Positions 1 through 5,871 of a stretch of DNA of 6,577 nucleotides are shown here, piece by piece. The position numbers and the translations under genes were made by a program. How positions within the stretch are numbered: the first letter of the stretch is position 1; the number at the start of each line of letters is the position of its first letter. This DNA comes from an uncultured Roseburia sp. (lineage in GTDB: Bacteria > Bacillota > Clostridia > Lachnospirales > Lachnospiraceae). The notes under the pieces were generated by a model that worked only from the letters and a program-made list of their open reading frames with translations, was not told the DNA's origin and ran no database searches. Location: assembly GCA_946055175.1 (NCBI GenBank), contig CAMGET010000071.1, positions 1 to 6,577 of the forward strand, in the 5' to 3' direction.

Positions 1-1
1 G

Positions 2-1717
2 GATATCGGAGAAACGCAGCCAGATATAAATCAGCATACATACACAGGATACTAAGACCGCAATAATTGCATCCATACGCATCTCATTACTAATCGTTGA
101 GCTGATGTTCTGACACTGAATCGTACCTTCTGATACGCCAAATTCTTCGATAAGCAGGTTATTCACTGCTTCACGCTGCTCAATTGATAAGGTAGGCGTC
201 TTAATCGTAATCTGATTTGTTCCCTCTACCCTATTTGTCTGGATATTCTTAGTATCTATGATTTCTGCTACCTTTGGAACAATCTCACTTTCAATTTCTT
301 CTATGGTGTACTCTTTTTCAAACTCAGCAGTTGTCGCTGTACCACCCACAAAATCAAGTCCGTAATTTAAAGTTGTTCCAATGTTCATCTTATTGATTCC
401 CATGCAGATAAATCCAACTGCAAAAAGCGCAAGGGAAATACCAAAGAACCAACCCTTTTTCCCGATAAAATTGATGCTTGTCCGCTCCTTTGCACGTCCA
501 TAGAATTTTTCATTTTTAAATCCTAATGCATACAGCGCATAAAGAACCCATCTGGTTACTACCATGGCAGTAAACATAGATACTAAAATACCAATCATTA
601 ACGTATAAGCGAAACCTTTTACTGTTCCGGAGCCTAAGCCCATCAGTACAAGTGCTGCTATAAAAGTTGTGATATTGCCATCCAAAATGGCAGACATTGC
701 CTTCTTAAATCCGGTTTTTATAGCAGTCGAAACGTCCATTCCCCCTGCGATTTCTTCGCGGATTCTGGAGAATACGATGACGTTTGCATCCACCGCCATA
801 CCAATGCCGAGGATAATACCTGCAATACCCGGTAAAGTTAATGTAATTTCATACAGATAAATAATTGAAATGACAAGTTCTGTGTAAATTGCAAGTGCAA
901 TAGATGCTGCTACACCCGGAATTCCATATACAATCATCATAAACAGCATCACAAGCAGTAATCCGATTGCTCCTGCTTTTAAACTTGTCTCAATTGCCTT
1001 GCTTCCTAACTGTGCACCAACAACAGAGGACTCTAACTCTTCTAATTTCAATGATAAGGAACCGATTCGAATCTTTGTCGCCAGTATATTTGCCTCTTCA
1101 TAACCATCCATACCGGTAATTTGCGCTTCTCCGCCTGTAATTACATTCTGTACTCTCGGATAGCTGATTACTTCCCCATCATAGACAATCGGGAGATAGC
1201 TTCCGATGTTTTCTGCGGTTTCTTTTGCAAAAATTTCGGCACCCTCTTCGGTCAATGTAAGAGCTACAACATAACTTTTGTTTCCATATACGTCTTCTCT
1301 GGTTGCTACCTGTGCATCAGAAACCTGGTCTCCTGTCATAAAGACGGTTCCATCTACTGTCTGGAACTCCAAAGAACCCGGATTTCCAAGTTCCGCTAAA
1401 ATCGCATTGGCATCTGAAACACCCGGAATCTCAACCGTAATACGGTCGTCCCCAACCTGATATACGGAAGACTCTGTACTATAACCTTCCACACGCTTCT
1501 GAAGCTTATAAATTGTATCACTCAAAGCTTCGGCTGATGGATTCTCATCCACAACCTGATAAGTAATGGATACACCACCTGACAAATCCAGTCCCAGTGA
1601 GATAGACTTATCTGCTCCTGCTCCGGTATCCGATAAAATTAAAGATGCATAATAGCCTAATCCAATCAGGGCAGCAAGAATCACTGCTATTATGGCTGCT
1701 GCTTTTCCCTTTTTCAT
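2..1717 (-). CDS. secDF: Protein translocase subunit SecDF (SecD-SecF fusion), 3'-truncated by the window edge
   Basis: Integral membrane partner of the SecYEG channel that uses the proton gradient to pull secreted proteins through on the outer side. I translated 572 codons from the ATG at 1717. TM1 is at about residues 6-28, and the SecD signature GLDLSGG follows at 42-48. The extracytoplasmic P1-type region runs to about 240, and five more helices fill 245-398. The TM4 motif PGIAGIILGIGMAVDANVIV (296-315) contains the conserved Asp310. The frame then runs without a stop through a short linker (400-420) into SecF, whose TM1 precedes GLDFVGGT (453-460). It leaves the window at IYIWLRFSDI, the second SecF helix. 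SecD and SecF are therefore one polypeptide; the missing part is most of the SecF helices. The start is supported by a GAAAGGA ribosome site (1725-1731) 7 nt upstream and by the basic MKKGK N-terminus. The membrane-protein gene at 1811-2215 lies upstream on the same strand. Identity is very secure. Confidence 0.96.
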   Translation of the reverse strand, partial: MKKGKAAAIIAVILAALIGLGYYASLILSDTGAGADKSISLGLDLSGGVSITYQVVDENPSAEALSDTIYKLQKRVEGYSTESSVYQVGDDRITVEIPGVSDANAILAELGNPGSLEFQTVDGTVFMTGDQVSDAQVATREDVYGNKSYVVALTLTEEGAEIFAKETAENIGSYLPIVYDGEVISYPRVQNVITGGEAQITGMDGYEEANILATKIRIGSLSLKLEELESSVVGAQLGSKAIETSLKAGAIGLLLVMLFMMIVYGIPGVAASIALAIYTELVISIIYLYEITLTLPGIAGIILGIGMAVDANVIVFSRIREEIAGGMDVSTAIKTGFKKAMSAILDGNITTFIAALVLMGLGSGTVKGFAYTLMIGILVSMFTAMVVTRWVLYALYALGFKNEKFYGRAKERTSINFIGKKGWFFGISLALFAVGFICMGINKMNIGTTLNYGLDFVGGTATTAEFEKEYTIEEIESEIVPKVAEIIDTKNIQTNRVEGTNQITIKTPTLSIEQREAVNNLLIEEFGVSEGTIQCQNISSTISNEMRMDAIIAVLVSCVCMLIYIWLRFSDI

Positions 1718-1724
1718 AATAGAA

Positions 1725-1780
1725 TCCTTTCTTATGTAAAACTAAAATATATAAAAACTAACATACAACAGCTGATTATA
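1725..1780 (-). promoter_or_regulatory. Candidate secDF promoter (extended -10) and ribosome binding site
   Basis: In the 93-nt gap upstream of secDF the minus strand reads TGTTATAAT, a TGn-extended -10 element whose TATAAT lies at 1775-1780. There is no convincing -35 hexamer 16-18 nt upstream. A start near 1768 would give a leader of about 50 nt. The ribosome site GAAAGGA is at 1725-1731. If real, secDF can be transcribed separately from the membrane-protein gene before it; readthrough from that gene is equally possible because I see no clear terminator in the gap. Confidence 0.4.
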
Positions 1781-1810
1781 ACACAGCATTTCTCATTAGA
1801 AAAGCCCCAA

Positions 1811-2215
1811 TTAACTAAGCATACCGCCTGCCATTCCGGAAACTGCACATAAAATAAGTGTTGCAAGAATTTTCACAGGGTCAACGAGCAGTTCCATTCC
1901 CATTCCCTGCTTTGCCACCAGTGAAAGCAATAAAAGCAATAAAAAATAAACGCTTCCCGCAATCAGCCCCCATATATATTTCTTTTCCTGCATCTGTTTT
2001 CCGATAAAAGAACCACCCAAAAAACCGGATATGATATAAACCGCAATGGTTCCGATTTTGATAACCGCCTCGCTCAAGTCAAATTTATATAGAAAAAACG
2101 CCAGAAAAACAAGCAGGATACCACTGATAAGATACATCAGGAACAAAGTTTTACCAAGTACTGCTGCCGGATTTTGTTTTTCGTTCCTTGGGCGCAATCG
2201 ATTTGTCACATTCAT
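1811..2215 (-). CDS. Four-helix membrane protein, TIGR04086-type, adjacent to secDF
   Basis: A 134-residue protein with a basic, hydrophilic N-terminus (residues 1-19) and four predicted membrane helices at about 21-43, 52-72, 80-101 and 112-133. Glycine-rich helix ends such as SGFLGGSFIGKQ (63-74), followed by a basic turn and YIWGLIAGSVYFLLLL, match my recollection of the TIGR04086 family. That family consists of short Gram-positive membrane proteins encoded near yajC/secDF in Clostridia; its molecular role is unknown. The frame is open up to 2305, but the ATG at 2215 is chosen because a perfect AGGAGG (2223-2228) sits 7 nt upstream and the extra 30 residues would run through the promoter region. 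It lies 93 nt upstream of secDF on the same strand, which suggests a part in membrane-protein or export biology (inference). The family call is from pattern and context, not a search. Confidence 0.8.
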   Translation of the reverse strand: MNVTNRLRPRNEKQNPAAVLGKTLFLMYLISGILLVFLAFFLYKFDLSEAVIKIGTIAVYIISGFLGGSFIGKQMQEKKYIWGLIAGSVYFLLLLLLSLVAKQGMGMELLVDPVKILATLILCAVSGMAGGMLS

Positions 2216-2231
2216 AGCTTCCCCTCCTCTT

Positions 2232-2251
2232 CTTTCATCATATGACAAAAG
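2232..2251. repeat. Imperfect 20-bp palindrome between the divergent genes
   Basis: The 20 bp centred on CATATG read as an inverted repeat with 8 of 10 matching arm positions (CTTTcaTCAT against ATGAcaAAAG). It lies just upstream of the AGGAGG of the minus-strand membrane-protein gene and about 24 bp outside the -35 of the plus-strand gene. This could be an operator or a weak leader hairpin, but an AT-rich palindrome of this quality can occur by chance. Confidence 0.25.
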
Positions 2252-2274
2252 AAAAGCCTTTATGCTTGTTTTCA

Positions 2275-2302
2275 TTGACTTTTTCCAAGCAGATGCTATA
2301 AT
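2275..2302 (+). promoter_or_regulatory. Strong sigma-A promoter for the 78-residue small protein
   Basis: TTGACT (2275-2280) and TATAAT (2297-2302) are separated by 16 bp, and a TG at 2294-2295 makes the -10 an extended one. This is the best promoter match in the window. Initiation near 2309 would give a leader of about 29 nt containing AAAGGAG (2324-2330), 7 nt before the ATG at 2338. The opposing membrane-protein gene must be expressed from the same 122-bp region, but I see no comparably clear promoter for it. Confidence 0.8.
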
Positions 2303-2337
2303 CATTTCAGTGTTCAGTTTTAGAAAGGAGTATTTTT

Positions 2338-2574
2338 ATGCATCAGCTAAAACCGGAAGTTGATTTAATGGCTTTTTTTCAAGAGGTCAAAAAATGCCAC
2401 GGGGATGTACATTTTACCACTCAAGATGGCGATAACCTGAATCTAAAATCGCAGCTTTCACATTATGTAATTATGATAGTTGCAAATAATACGGATTTTC
2501 TTTTAAATGGAAACATTTGCTGTAGTGACGAGACAGATTATGACATTATAAAAGACTATGTTATAGAAGTTTAA
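2338..2574 (+). CDS. Conserved-looking small protein of unknown function, 78 residues
   Basis: The only plus-strand gene I accept. It has a strong sigma-A promoter, an AAAGGAG ribosome site 7 nt from the ATG, and a terminator hairpin covering its stop codon. The product is small, soluble and acidic at its C-terminus, with no signal peptide. The central block GDNLNLKSQLSHYV (31-44) resembles a family of 70-80-residue clostridial proteins that I recall as hypothetical, or labelled 'polyA polymerase' in some databases. A chain this short has no nucleotidyltransferase core, so that label would be wrong. Three cysteines are present (Cys20 and the adjacent pair Cys61-Cys62), but they do not form a recognisable metal site. 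It sits between the Sec-linked genes and the acyltransferase operon without an obvious link to either. That the gene is real is well supported; its function is unknown. Confidence 0.85.
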   Translation: MHQLKPEVDLMAFFQEVKKCHGDVHFTTQDGDNLNLKSQLSHYVIMIVANNTDFLLNGNICCSDETDYDIIKDYVIEV

Positions 2575-2594
2575 ACTTCTGCAACATAGTCTTT
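2551..2594. terminator. Bidirectional terminator between convergent genes
   Basis: Outer arms 2551-2562 (AAAGACTATGTT) and 2583-2594 (AACATAGTCTTT) are perfect 12-bp complements. Inside them 2565-2572 and 2573-2580 form a second perfect 8-bp inverted repeat centred on TTTAAA, separated from the outer arms by only two mismatched or wobble positions. On the plus strand the stem runs into CTTTCTTTATT. On the minus strand it runs into CTTTTATAATG after the DHHW gene stop at 2609. The hairpin overlaps the last codons and the stop codon of the plus-strand small gene. Confidence 0.88.
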
Positions 2595-2608
2595 CTTTAT
2601 TCATATTA

Positions 2609-3367
2609 TTATTTAAAACTGTCACTGTGACGCAGTACCCGCTGACTGTACAAAAACAACACATCATCATAACTGCTTACGTCGATTAGTTTCGTGAAAT
2701 ACTCCATTGAAACATAGCGTAAATCTACTAACATGATTTCTTCATACCCTTCCAGCAGTAACGGCGCCAAACTGCTTCCAAAAGAATCCCGAAACAATAA
2801 CAGCTTTTTTCCGTTTTCTTTCTCCGGATTATGAATGGAAAGAAGAGCTCTTGCACCTCCCAGATAATAATCATACGGGTCCATGCCATCCAGTTTCTCA
2901 GGTGCATATACGCCCGTTTCCTGCTGTAATTCATAGTCATATACAATCGCATTTTCTATGGCACTGCTATTGAAAGCATACATGGGTTCTGCCTTTACCC
3001 GGTAGGCAGATGCTCCTGCATAGCCTCCGTAGAATTCCGCCAGCACTGTTTCCTTCCGGAAATCCGGTTCGATATCGCTTGTTCCCATCGTTTCCAAGAG
3101 TATTTGTGCTACATCCGTAATCTCTTCCTGTCTCCAGTGCAGATCCGTTTTATAATAATCCTCTATGCTAAGGTACGGATACAAATCAATATACTCGGCA
3201 CCCACAAGCTGCTCCTTTAGCTGCGTAAGTACCCAGGCATCTTCCTCTACCGTATACTTGTCCTTTGGCAGATAATGAGATTTATCCGGAATCACCGCAT
3301 AATAAACCTTTGCCCCCGCAAGCTGCTCTTTTGCAAACTGCGCTAACCTTTTCGCTGTCCGTGTCAC
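2609..3367 (-). CDS. C-terminal fragment of the DHHW protein (252 residues, catalytic part)
   Basis: The first usable start after the premature stop is a GTG at 3367, codon 115 of the undamaged frame. Only a weak purine run (AAAAAGAG) precedes it, 4 nt upstream, so efficient reinitiation is doubtful. The fragment keeps TDLHW (Asp75, His77) and RDSFGSS (Ser195), but it lacks the export signal. Even if made it would stay in the cytoplasm, away from the surface glycan it should act on. Confidence 0.5.
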   Translation of the reverse strand: MTRTAKRLAQFAKEQLAGAKVYYAVIPDKSHYLPKDKYTVEEDAWVLTQLKEQLVGAEYIDLYPYLSIEDYYKTDLHWRQEEITDVAQILLETMGTSDIEPDFRKETVLAEFYGGYAGASAYRVKAEPMYAFNSSAIENAIVYDYELQQETGVYAPEKLDGMDPYDYYLGGARALLSIHNPEKENGKKLLLFRDSFGSSLAPLLLEGYEEIMLVDLRYVSMEYFTKLIDVSSYDDVLFLYSQRVLRHSDSFK

Positions 3368-3457
3368 GTTACTCTTTTTCCAGTTTAAGTCCAGTTCATA
3401 CAGATAGCCATCCTGCCTGACATACTGATTGGCATCCGTCTTTCCCAGCCAACCTGT

Positions 3458-3460
3458 TTA
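3458..3460 (-). other. Premature in-frame TAA stop codon in the DHHW gene
   Basis: On the minus strand the frame reads LKTET, then TAA, then TGWLGKTDANQYV. Homologous-looking sequence continues in the same frame on both sides. A single substitution from CAA, GAA, AAA, TAC, TAT, TCA or TTA would restore the frame. TAA is not the codon used for selenocysteine (TGA) or pyrrolysine (TAG), so programmed recoding is unlikely. Confidence 0.9.
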
Positions 3461-3709
3461 CGTCTCGGTCTTTAAGACTCGAAAGAATTCCCTGCCTGCA
3501 AAATGATCCAACAGATACGTTTCCAAATCACTCATAAAGCTTTTGTCTGCCACCGTCTCAAAGCTAAGCTCTGGCATTGCTGCATAATGCCTTCGCTCCG
3601 TCTTTGACAATTCTTTATCCGGGAGCAACACGGATAGCATTGCAAATCCGGTCAGCAAAGTAAAAAAGCCCGCAATTAAAAATTGATTGTATTTCTTATT
3701 TTTCTGCAA
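3458..3709 (-). CDS. N-terminal fragment of the DHHW protein (83 residues, membrane anchor)
   Basis: This is what would be translated from the TTG start up to the premature TAA. It contains the cytoplasmic basic segment MQKNKKYNQ, one hydrophobic helix (about residues 10-29, LIAGFFTLLTGFAMLSVLLP) that would act as signal anchor, and about 50 extracytoplasmic residues. It has none of the catalytic motifs, so by itself it is expected to be a non-functional stub. Confidence 0.6.
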   Translation of the reverse strand: MQKNKKYNQFLIAGFFTLLTGFAMLSVLLPDKELSKTERRHYAAMPELSFETVADKSFMSDLETYLLDHFAGREFFRVLKTET

Positions 3710-3715
3710 CCCTTT

Positions 3716-3720
3716 CTCCT
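3716..3720 (-). promoter_or_regulatory. Ribosome binding site fixing the TTG start of the DHHW gene
   Basis: AGGAG on the minus strand lies 6 nt before TTG at 3709-3707. The frame is closed by a stop only six codons further upstream (3730-3728) and contains no ATG in between. The next in-frame ATG would remove most of the signal anchor. The TTG is therefore the likely start. Confidence 0.75.
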
Positions 3721-3727
3721 TTCCTGC

Positions 3728-5149
3728 CTAAAAGCGAAAATATAAAAACGGATGAACGGAGCTTTGAATCAAAAATCCGGTTACAACCAGTAACAAGATC
3801 AGGTAAACCACCGGTGTTACTGCTTTTTCAAACACGGCTCCCCACTTCTGCTCTTTTATTCTGTCCCACAGTTGCTTTGGAATACCGGTTGCAATGACAA
3901 ATGCCACCACTATTAAAAAGCCATAATTTCGAATCTGATAGCTGCCAAGGCTCATTCCTGCCCCTTCCTCCGCTGCCGTAAGACCAAATCCAAACATTCC
4001 CGCCAGATAGCTTCCTGCCTCTGTAAAGTTCTCCAGTCTGAAAATGACGAAGCTAATCACCACAAGAACAATCGCATACAGATGCTGCAGCAAGGCCGGT
4101 AATTTTTCCAACCATTTTTTTAGAAATAACTTTTCCAGTACTAGAATGACACCAAAATACAGGCCCCAAACCACAAAATTCCAACTGGCGCCATGCCAGA
4201 GTCCGCTAAGTGCCCAGACAACAAACACATTTCGTATCCATTTTGACACCGAAACTCTACTGCCTCCCAGCGGAATATACACATAATCCCGAAACCATCC
4301 ACCCAGCGTCATATGCCACCTGCGCCAGAATTCGGTGATGCTTTTTGCCCTGTAAGGGTAGTCAAAGTTTTCTGGAAAGTGAAAGCCAAGCATTAGTCCC
4401 AGGCCAATGGCCATATCACTATACCCTGCAAAGTCAAAATAAATCTGTAATGCATAGGCAAGTGCCACAATCCAAAGAAACAATGTGTTGCTCCCTGAAA
4501 CACCATCCATCGCCAGCACAAACTCTCCCAAAAGGTCTGCTAACAATACCTTTTTAGCCAGTCCCGTCACAAACCGGCCGATTCCTTTTGCCATCTGATC
4601 TGTTGACAGGGTACGTTCCTTCAACTCACGCTGAATGGAAGAAAAACGTACAATCGGTCCTGCAATCAGCTGCGGAAACATGGCTACATAAGCTCCCATA
4701 TTAATAATATTCTTTTCTACAGGAGTCTCTTTTCGATAAACATCTGCAAGATAGCTGATAATCTGAAAGGTATAAAAACTGATACCAATAGGAAGTGCCA
4801 GTTTTACCAAAGGAATTTTCGTTCCCAACACAAGATTCAGACTTGAAATTCCAAAATCCATATACTTAAAGACTACTAAAAAGCTAAGTGGAATTGCAAC
4901 TGCGATAAAGAGCACAAGCCTTCGAATCTCTTCTTTTAAGTTTTGCGTGCGCCAGACTGCAAGTCCGCCCAAATAGCCTGCCAGTATGGATACCAGCATC
5001 AGCAGGCAATAGGTCGGTTCTCCCCAAAAATAAAAAAGGAAGCTTGCCAGAAACAGTATTGCATTCCTCCATCTTTTGGGTGCCACAACGTACAGTCCCA
5101 TTGTAATCGGTAAAAAATAGTACAAAAACGTAATACTTGAAAATAGCAA
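3728..5149 (-). CDS. MBOAT-family O-acyltransferase (AlgI/DltB type)
   Basis: A polytopic membrane protein of 473 residues, the usual full length of AlgI-like MBOAT proteins. These move an acyl (often acetyl) group from a cytoplasmic donor across the membrane to an extracytoplasmic partner for polysaccharide or cell-wall modification. Visible landmarks are the N-terminus LFSSITFLYYFLPI, LPIGISFYTFQIISYLADVY (119-138), FPQLIAGPIVRF (158-169), YFDFAGYSDMAIGLG (237-251), FWRRWHMTLGGWFRDYVYIP (274-293), GLWHGASWNF (316-325) and the C-terminal HPFLYFRF. His279 (WRRWH) and His319 (LWHG) match the two conserved family histidines; the second is the catalytic candidate. The start is TTG at 5149, set by AAGGTGG 7 nt upstream and by agreement with the family N-terminus. 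It lies 30 nt downstream of the lipoprotein gene and 18 nt upstream of the DHHW gene, so the three appear co-transcribed. The substrate cannot be read from sequence. I give no symbol because this is not a proven alginate or D-alanine enzyme. Confidence 0.95.
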   Translation of the reverse strand: MLFSSITFLYYFLPITMGLYVVAPKRWRNAILFLASFLFYFWGEPTYCLLMLVSILAGYLGGLAVWRTQNLKEEIRRLVLFIAVAIPLSFLVVFKYMDFGISSLNLVLGTKIPLVKLALPIGISFYTFQIISYLADVYRKETPVEKNIINMGAYVAMFPQLIAGPIVRFSSIQRELKERTLSTDQMAKGIGRFVTGLAKKVLLADLLGEFVLAMDGVSGSNTLFLWIVALAYALQIYFDFAGYSDMAIGLGLMLGFHFPENFDYPYRAKSITEFWRRWHMTLGGWFRDYVYIPLGGSRVSVSKWIRNVFVVWALSGLWHGASWNFVVWGLYFGVILVLEKLFLKKWLEKLPALLQHLYAIVLVVISFVIFRLENFTEAGSYLAGMFGFGLTAAEEGAGMSLGSYQIRNYGFLIVVAFVIATGIPKQLWDRIKEQKWGAVFEKAVTPVVYLILLLVVTGFLIQSSVHPFLYFRF

Positions 5150-5156
5150 GCTTCCA

Positions 5157-5163
5157 CCACCTT
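5157..5163 (-). promoter_or_regulatory. Ribosome binding site fixing the TTG start of the MBOAT gene
   Basis: AAGGTGG on the minus strand lies 7 nt before the TTG at 5149-5147. The first in-frame ATG (residue 17) would delete most of the first membrane helix, which is conserved in this family. The TTG start is therefore preferred. Confidence 0.72.
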
Positions 5164-5179
5164 ATTTTTCTATTATTTT

Positions 5180-5689
5180 TTATTCACCAAGTGCTTTAAA
5201 TGCCGCAACCATTGCATTGGCAGTTTCCTCATTTGCCATAATTACCATTACTACATCACCGACATTTTCCACCTGAATACTTTCCGCCTCTACACAGATC
5301 CACTTTCTCGGGTCTGCTGCGGCAAGCAATGTCTGCTTAGCAGCTTCCACATCCTCATCAGCCTCTAATCGAAGCAATACACACTGGTAAGCAATGGAGC
5401 TCATCATCGGTGCCGAATAAACAGAGTCTGTATAATCTACCTCATTCGTACCAATCATATAGCTCTCCATCTCTTCATCATCAGAAGGAATTTCTGTATT
5501 CTCAAAATACTTTAAGGACTCTTTAAAATCCGCATCCAGTTCTGCTGTCTTATAAACTTTTTCCAGAATCTCGCTGCAGGTTCCTTCTAAATTTGCAGCT
5601 TTATTTTCCTCTGTTGCTTTCTTTCCACAACCTGCCAGCACTCCGGCTAACATAACACCTGTCATGAATAATACTAAAATTTTTTTCAT
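5180..5689 (-). CDS. Small secreted lipoprotein of unknown function, first gene of the acyltransferase operon
   Basis: A 169-residue protein with a classic lipoprotein signal: MKKILVLFMTGVMLAGV, then the lipobox LAGC with Cys21 as the expected lipidated residue, and a short charged tether (GKKATEENKAAN). The mature part is acidic, about 148 residues, and includes YMIGTNEVDYTDSVYSAPMM (77-96), a heptad-like stretch EADEDVEAAKQTLLAAADPRKWICVEA (109-135) and a hydrophobic strand VGDVVMVIMA (143-152). The layout resembles small clostridial lipoproteins such as DUF4358 members, but the assignment is tentative. Two ATG codons are adjacent; I chose the second because AGGAGG (5696-5701) is 6 nt from it and only 3 nt from the first. 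The position 30 nt upstream of the MBOAT gene suggests an accessory role at the outer membrane face, for example holding or presenting the acylated polymer. That role is inference. Confidence 0.85.
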   Translation of the reverse strand: MKKILVLFMTGVMLAGVLAGCGKKATEENKAANLEGTCSEILEKVYKTAELDADFKESLKYFENTEIPSDDEEMESYMIGTNEVDYTDSVYSAPMMSSIAYQCVLLRLEADEDVEAAKQTLLAAADPRKWICVEAESIQVENVGDVVMVIMANEETANAMVAAFKALGE

Positions 5690-5729
5690 CATAATCCTCC
5701 TAAAACTTTTTTATCTGCCTGACCCTTTT

Positions 5730-5758
5730 AGTATACTATATCTTCTTCTTAAAATCAG
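5730..5758 (-). promoter_or_regulatory. Candidate promoter of the lipoprotein-MBOAT-DHHW operon
   Basis: On the minus strand TATACT (5735-5730) forms a good -10 and CTGATT (5758-5753) a poor -35, matching only the TGA core, with exactly 17 bp between them. An overlapping TATAGT lies 5 bp upstream as an alternative -10. Transcription would start around 5723, leaving a leader of about 33 nt with AGGAGG at 5701-5696. It lies downstream of the asnS terminator, so the operon is an independent unit. Confidence 0.5.
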
Positions 5759-5802
5759 TACTTTTTTCTTACTTTCAAGTCATTCCCAGTTTTTCCACAA
5801 AT

Positions 5803-5854
5803 ATACAAAAAGAACTGCCACAAAATGCATTCTTTGTACTTTGCAGCAGTTCTT
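5803..5854 (-). terminator. Rho-independent terminator of asnS
   Basis: On the minus strand AAGAACTGC (5854-5846) pairs perfectly with GCAGTTCTT (5818-5810) and is followed by a T-rich tract, TTTTTGTAT. The intervening 27 nt can extend the stem partly through CAAA/TTTG pairing. It starts 17 nt beyond the asnS stop codon and separates it from the lipoprotein operon. Confidence 0.85.
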
Positions 5855-5871
5855 CTTACTTGTCCTAAATC

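Larger units (their letters stand above)
2609..3709 (-). pseudogene. DHHW-family AlgJ/AlgX-like SGNH protein gene, interrupted by an in-frame TAA
   Basis: Read as one frame this is 367 codons including two stops, about the normal length for DHHW proteins. These are extracytoplasmic SGNH-hydrolase-like partners of MBOAT proteins, related to the alginate acetylation proteins AlgJ and AlgX. Order: basic N-terminus with one membrane helix (about 10-29); N-terminal region with YLLDHFAGREFFRVLK (66-81); TAA at codon 84; GKTDANQYVRQDGYLYE (89-105); VIPDKSHYL; TDLHW with Asp189 and His191; YGGYAGASAYRV; RDSFGSS with the nucleophile candidate Ser309; and C-terminal FLYSQRVLRHSDSFK. All three expected catalytic residues are present, downstream of the stop. 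The frame is identical on both sides, so this is a nonsense change and not a frameshift. The start is a TTG with AGGAG 6 nt upstream, 18 nt after the MBOAT stop. Otherwise there is no sign of decay, which points to a recent mutation or a base-call error. Confidence 0.88.

Noticed and set aside
1121..1399. 92-codon plus-strand open frame
   Set aside because: It lies entirely inside secDF on the opposite strand, whose translation is unmistakable; no ribosome site or promoter supports it.
1718..1810. Possible hidden SCIFF-type cysteine-rich peptide gene between the membrane protein and secDF
   Set aside because: The gap is only 93 nt, shorter than the roughly 140 nt needed, and shows no cysteine-rich frame.
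2216..2305. Longer 164-residue form of the membrane protein starting at 2305
   Set aside because: The extra 30 residues would be encoded across the divergent promoter region, have no ribosome site, and bypass a perfect AGGAGG in front of the ATG at 2215.
2046..2363. 105-codon plus-strand open frame
   Set aside because: It runs antisense through the membrane-protein gene, across the divergent promoter and into the small gene in another frame; its translation is basic and low in complexity.
2728..2952. 74-codon minus-strand open frame inside the DHHW gene
   Set aside because: It is an out-of-frame shadow within the region encoding the conserved catalytic C-terminus of the DHHW protein.
3361..3480. 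Frameshift as the cause of the broken DHHW gene
   Set aside because: Both pieces are in the same frame (first bases 3709 and 3367 are a multiple of three apart) and the intervening codons translate to family-like sequence, so only the TAA is at fault.
5791..5799. TTTTCCACA, one mismatch from a DnaA box
   Set aside because: It is a single copy with no cluster, no dnaA/dnaN genes and no unwinding element nearby; chance occurrence in AT-rich intergenic DNA is likely.
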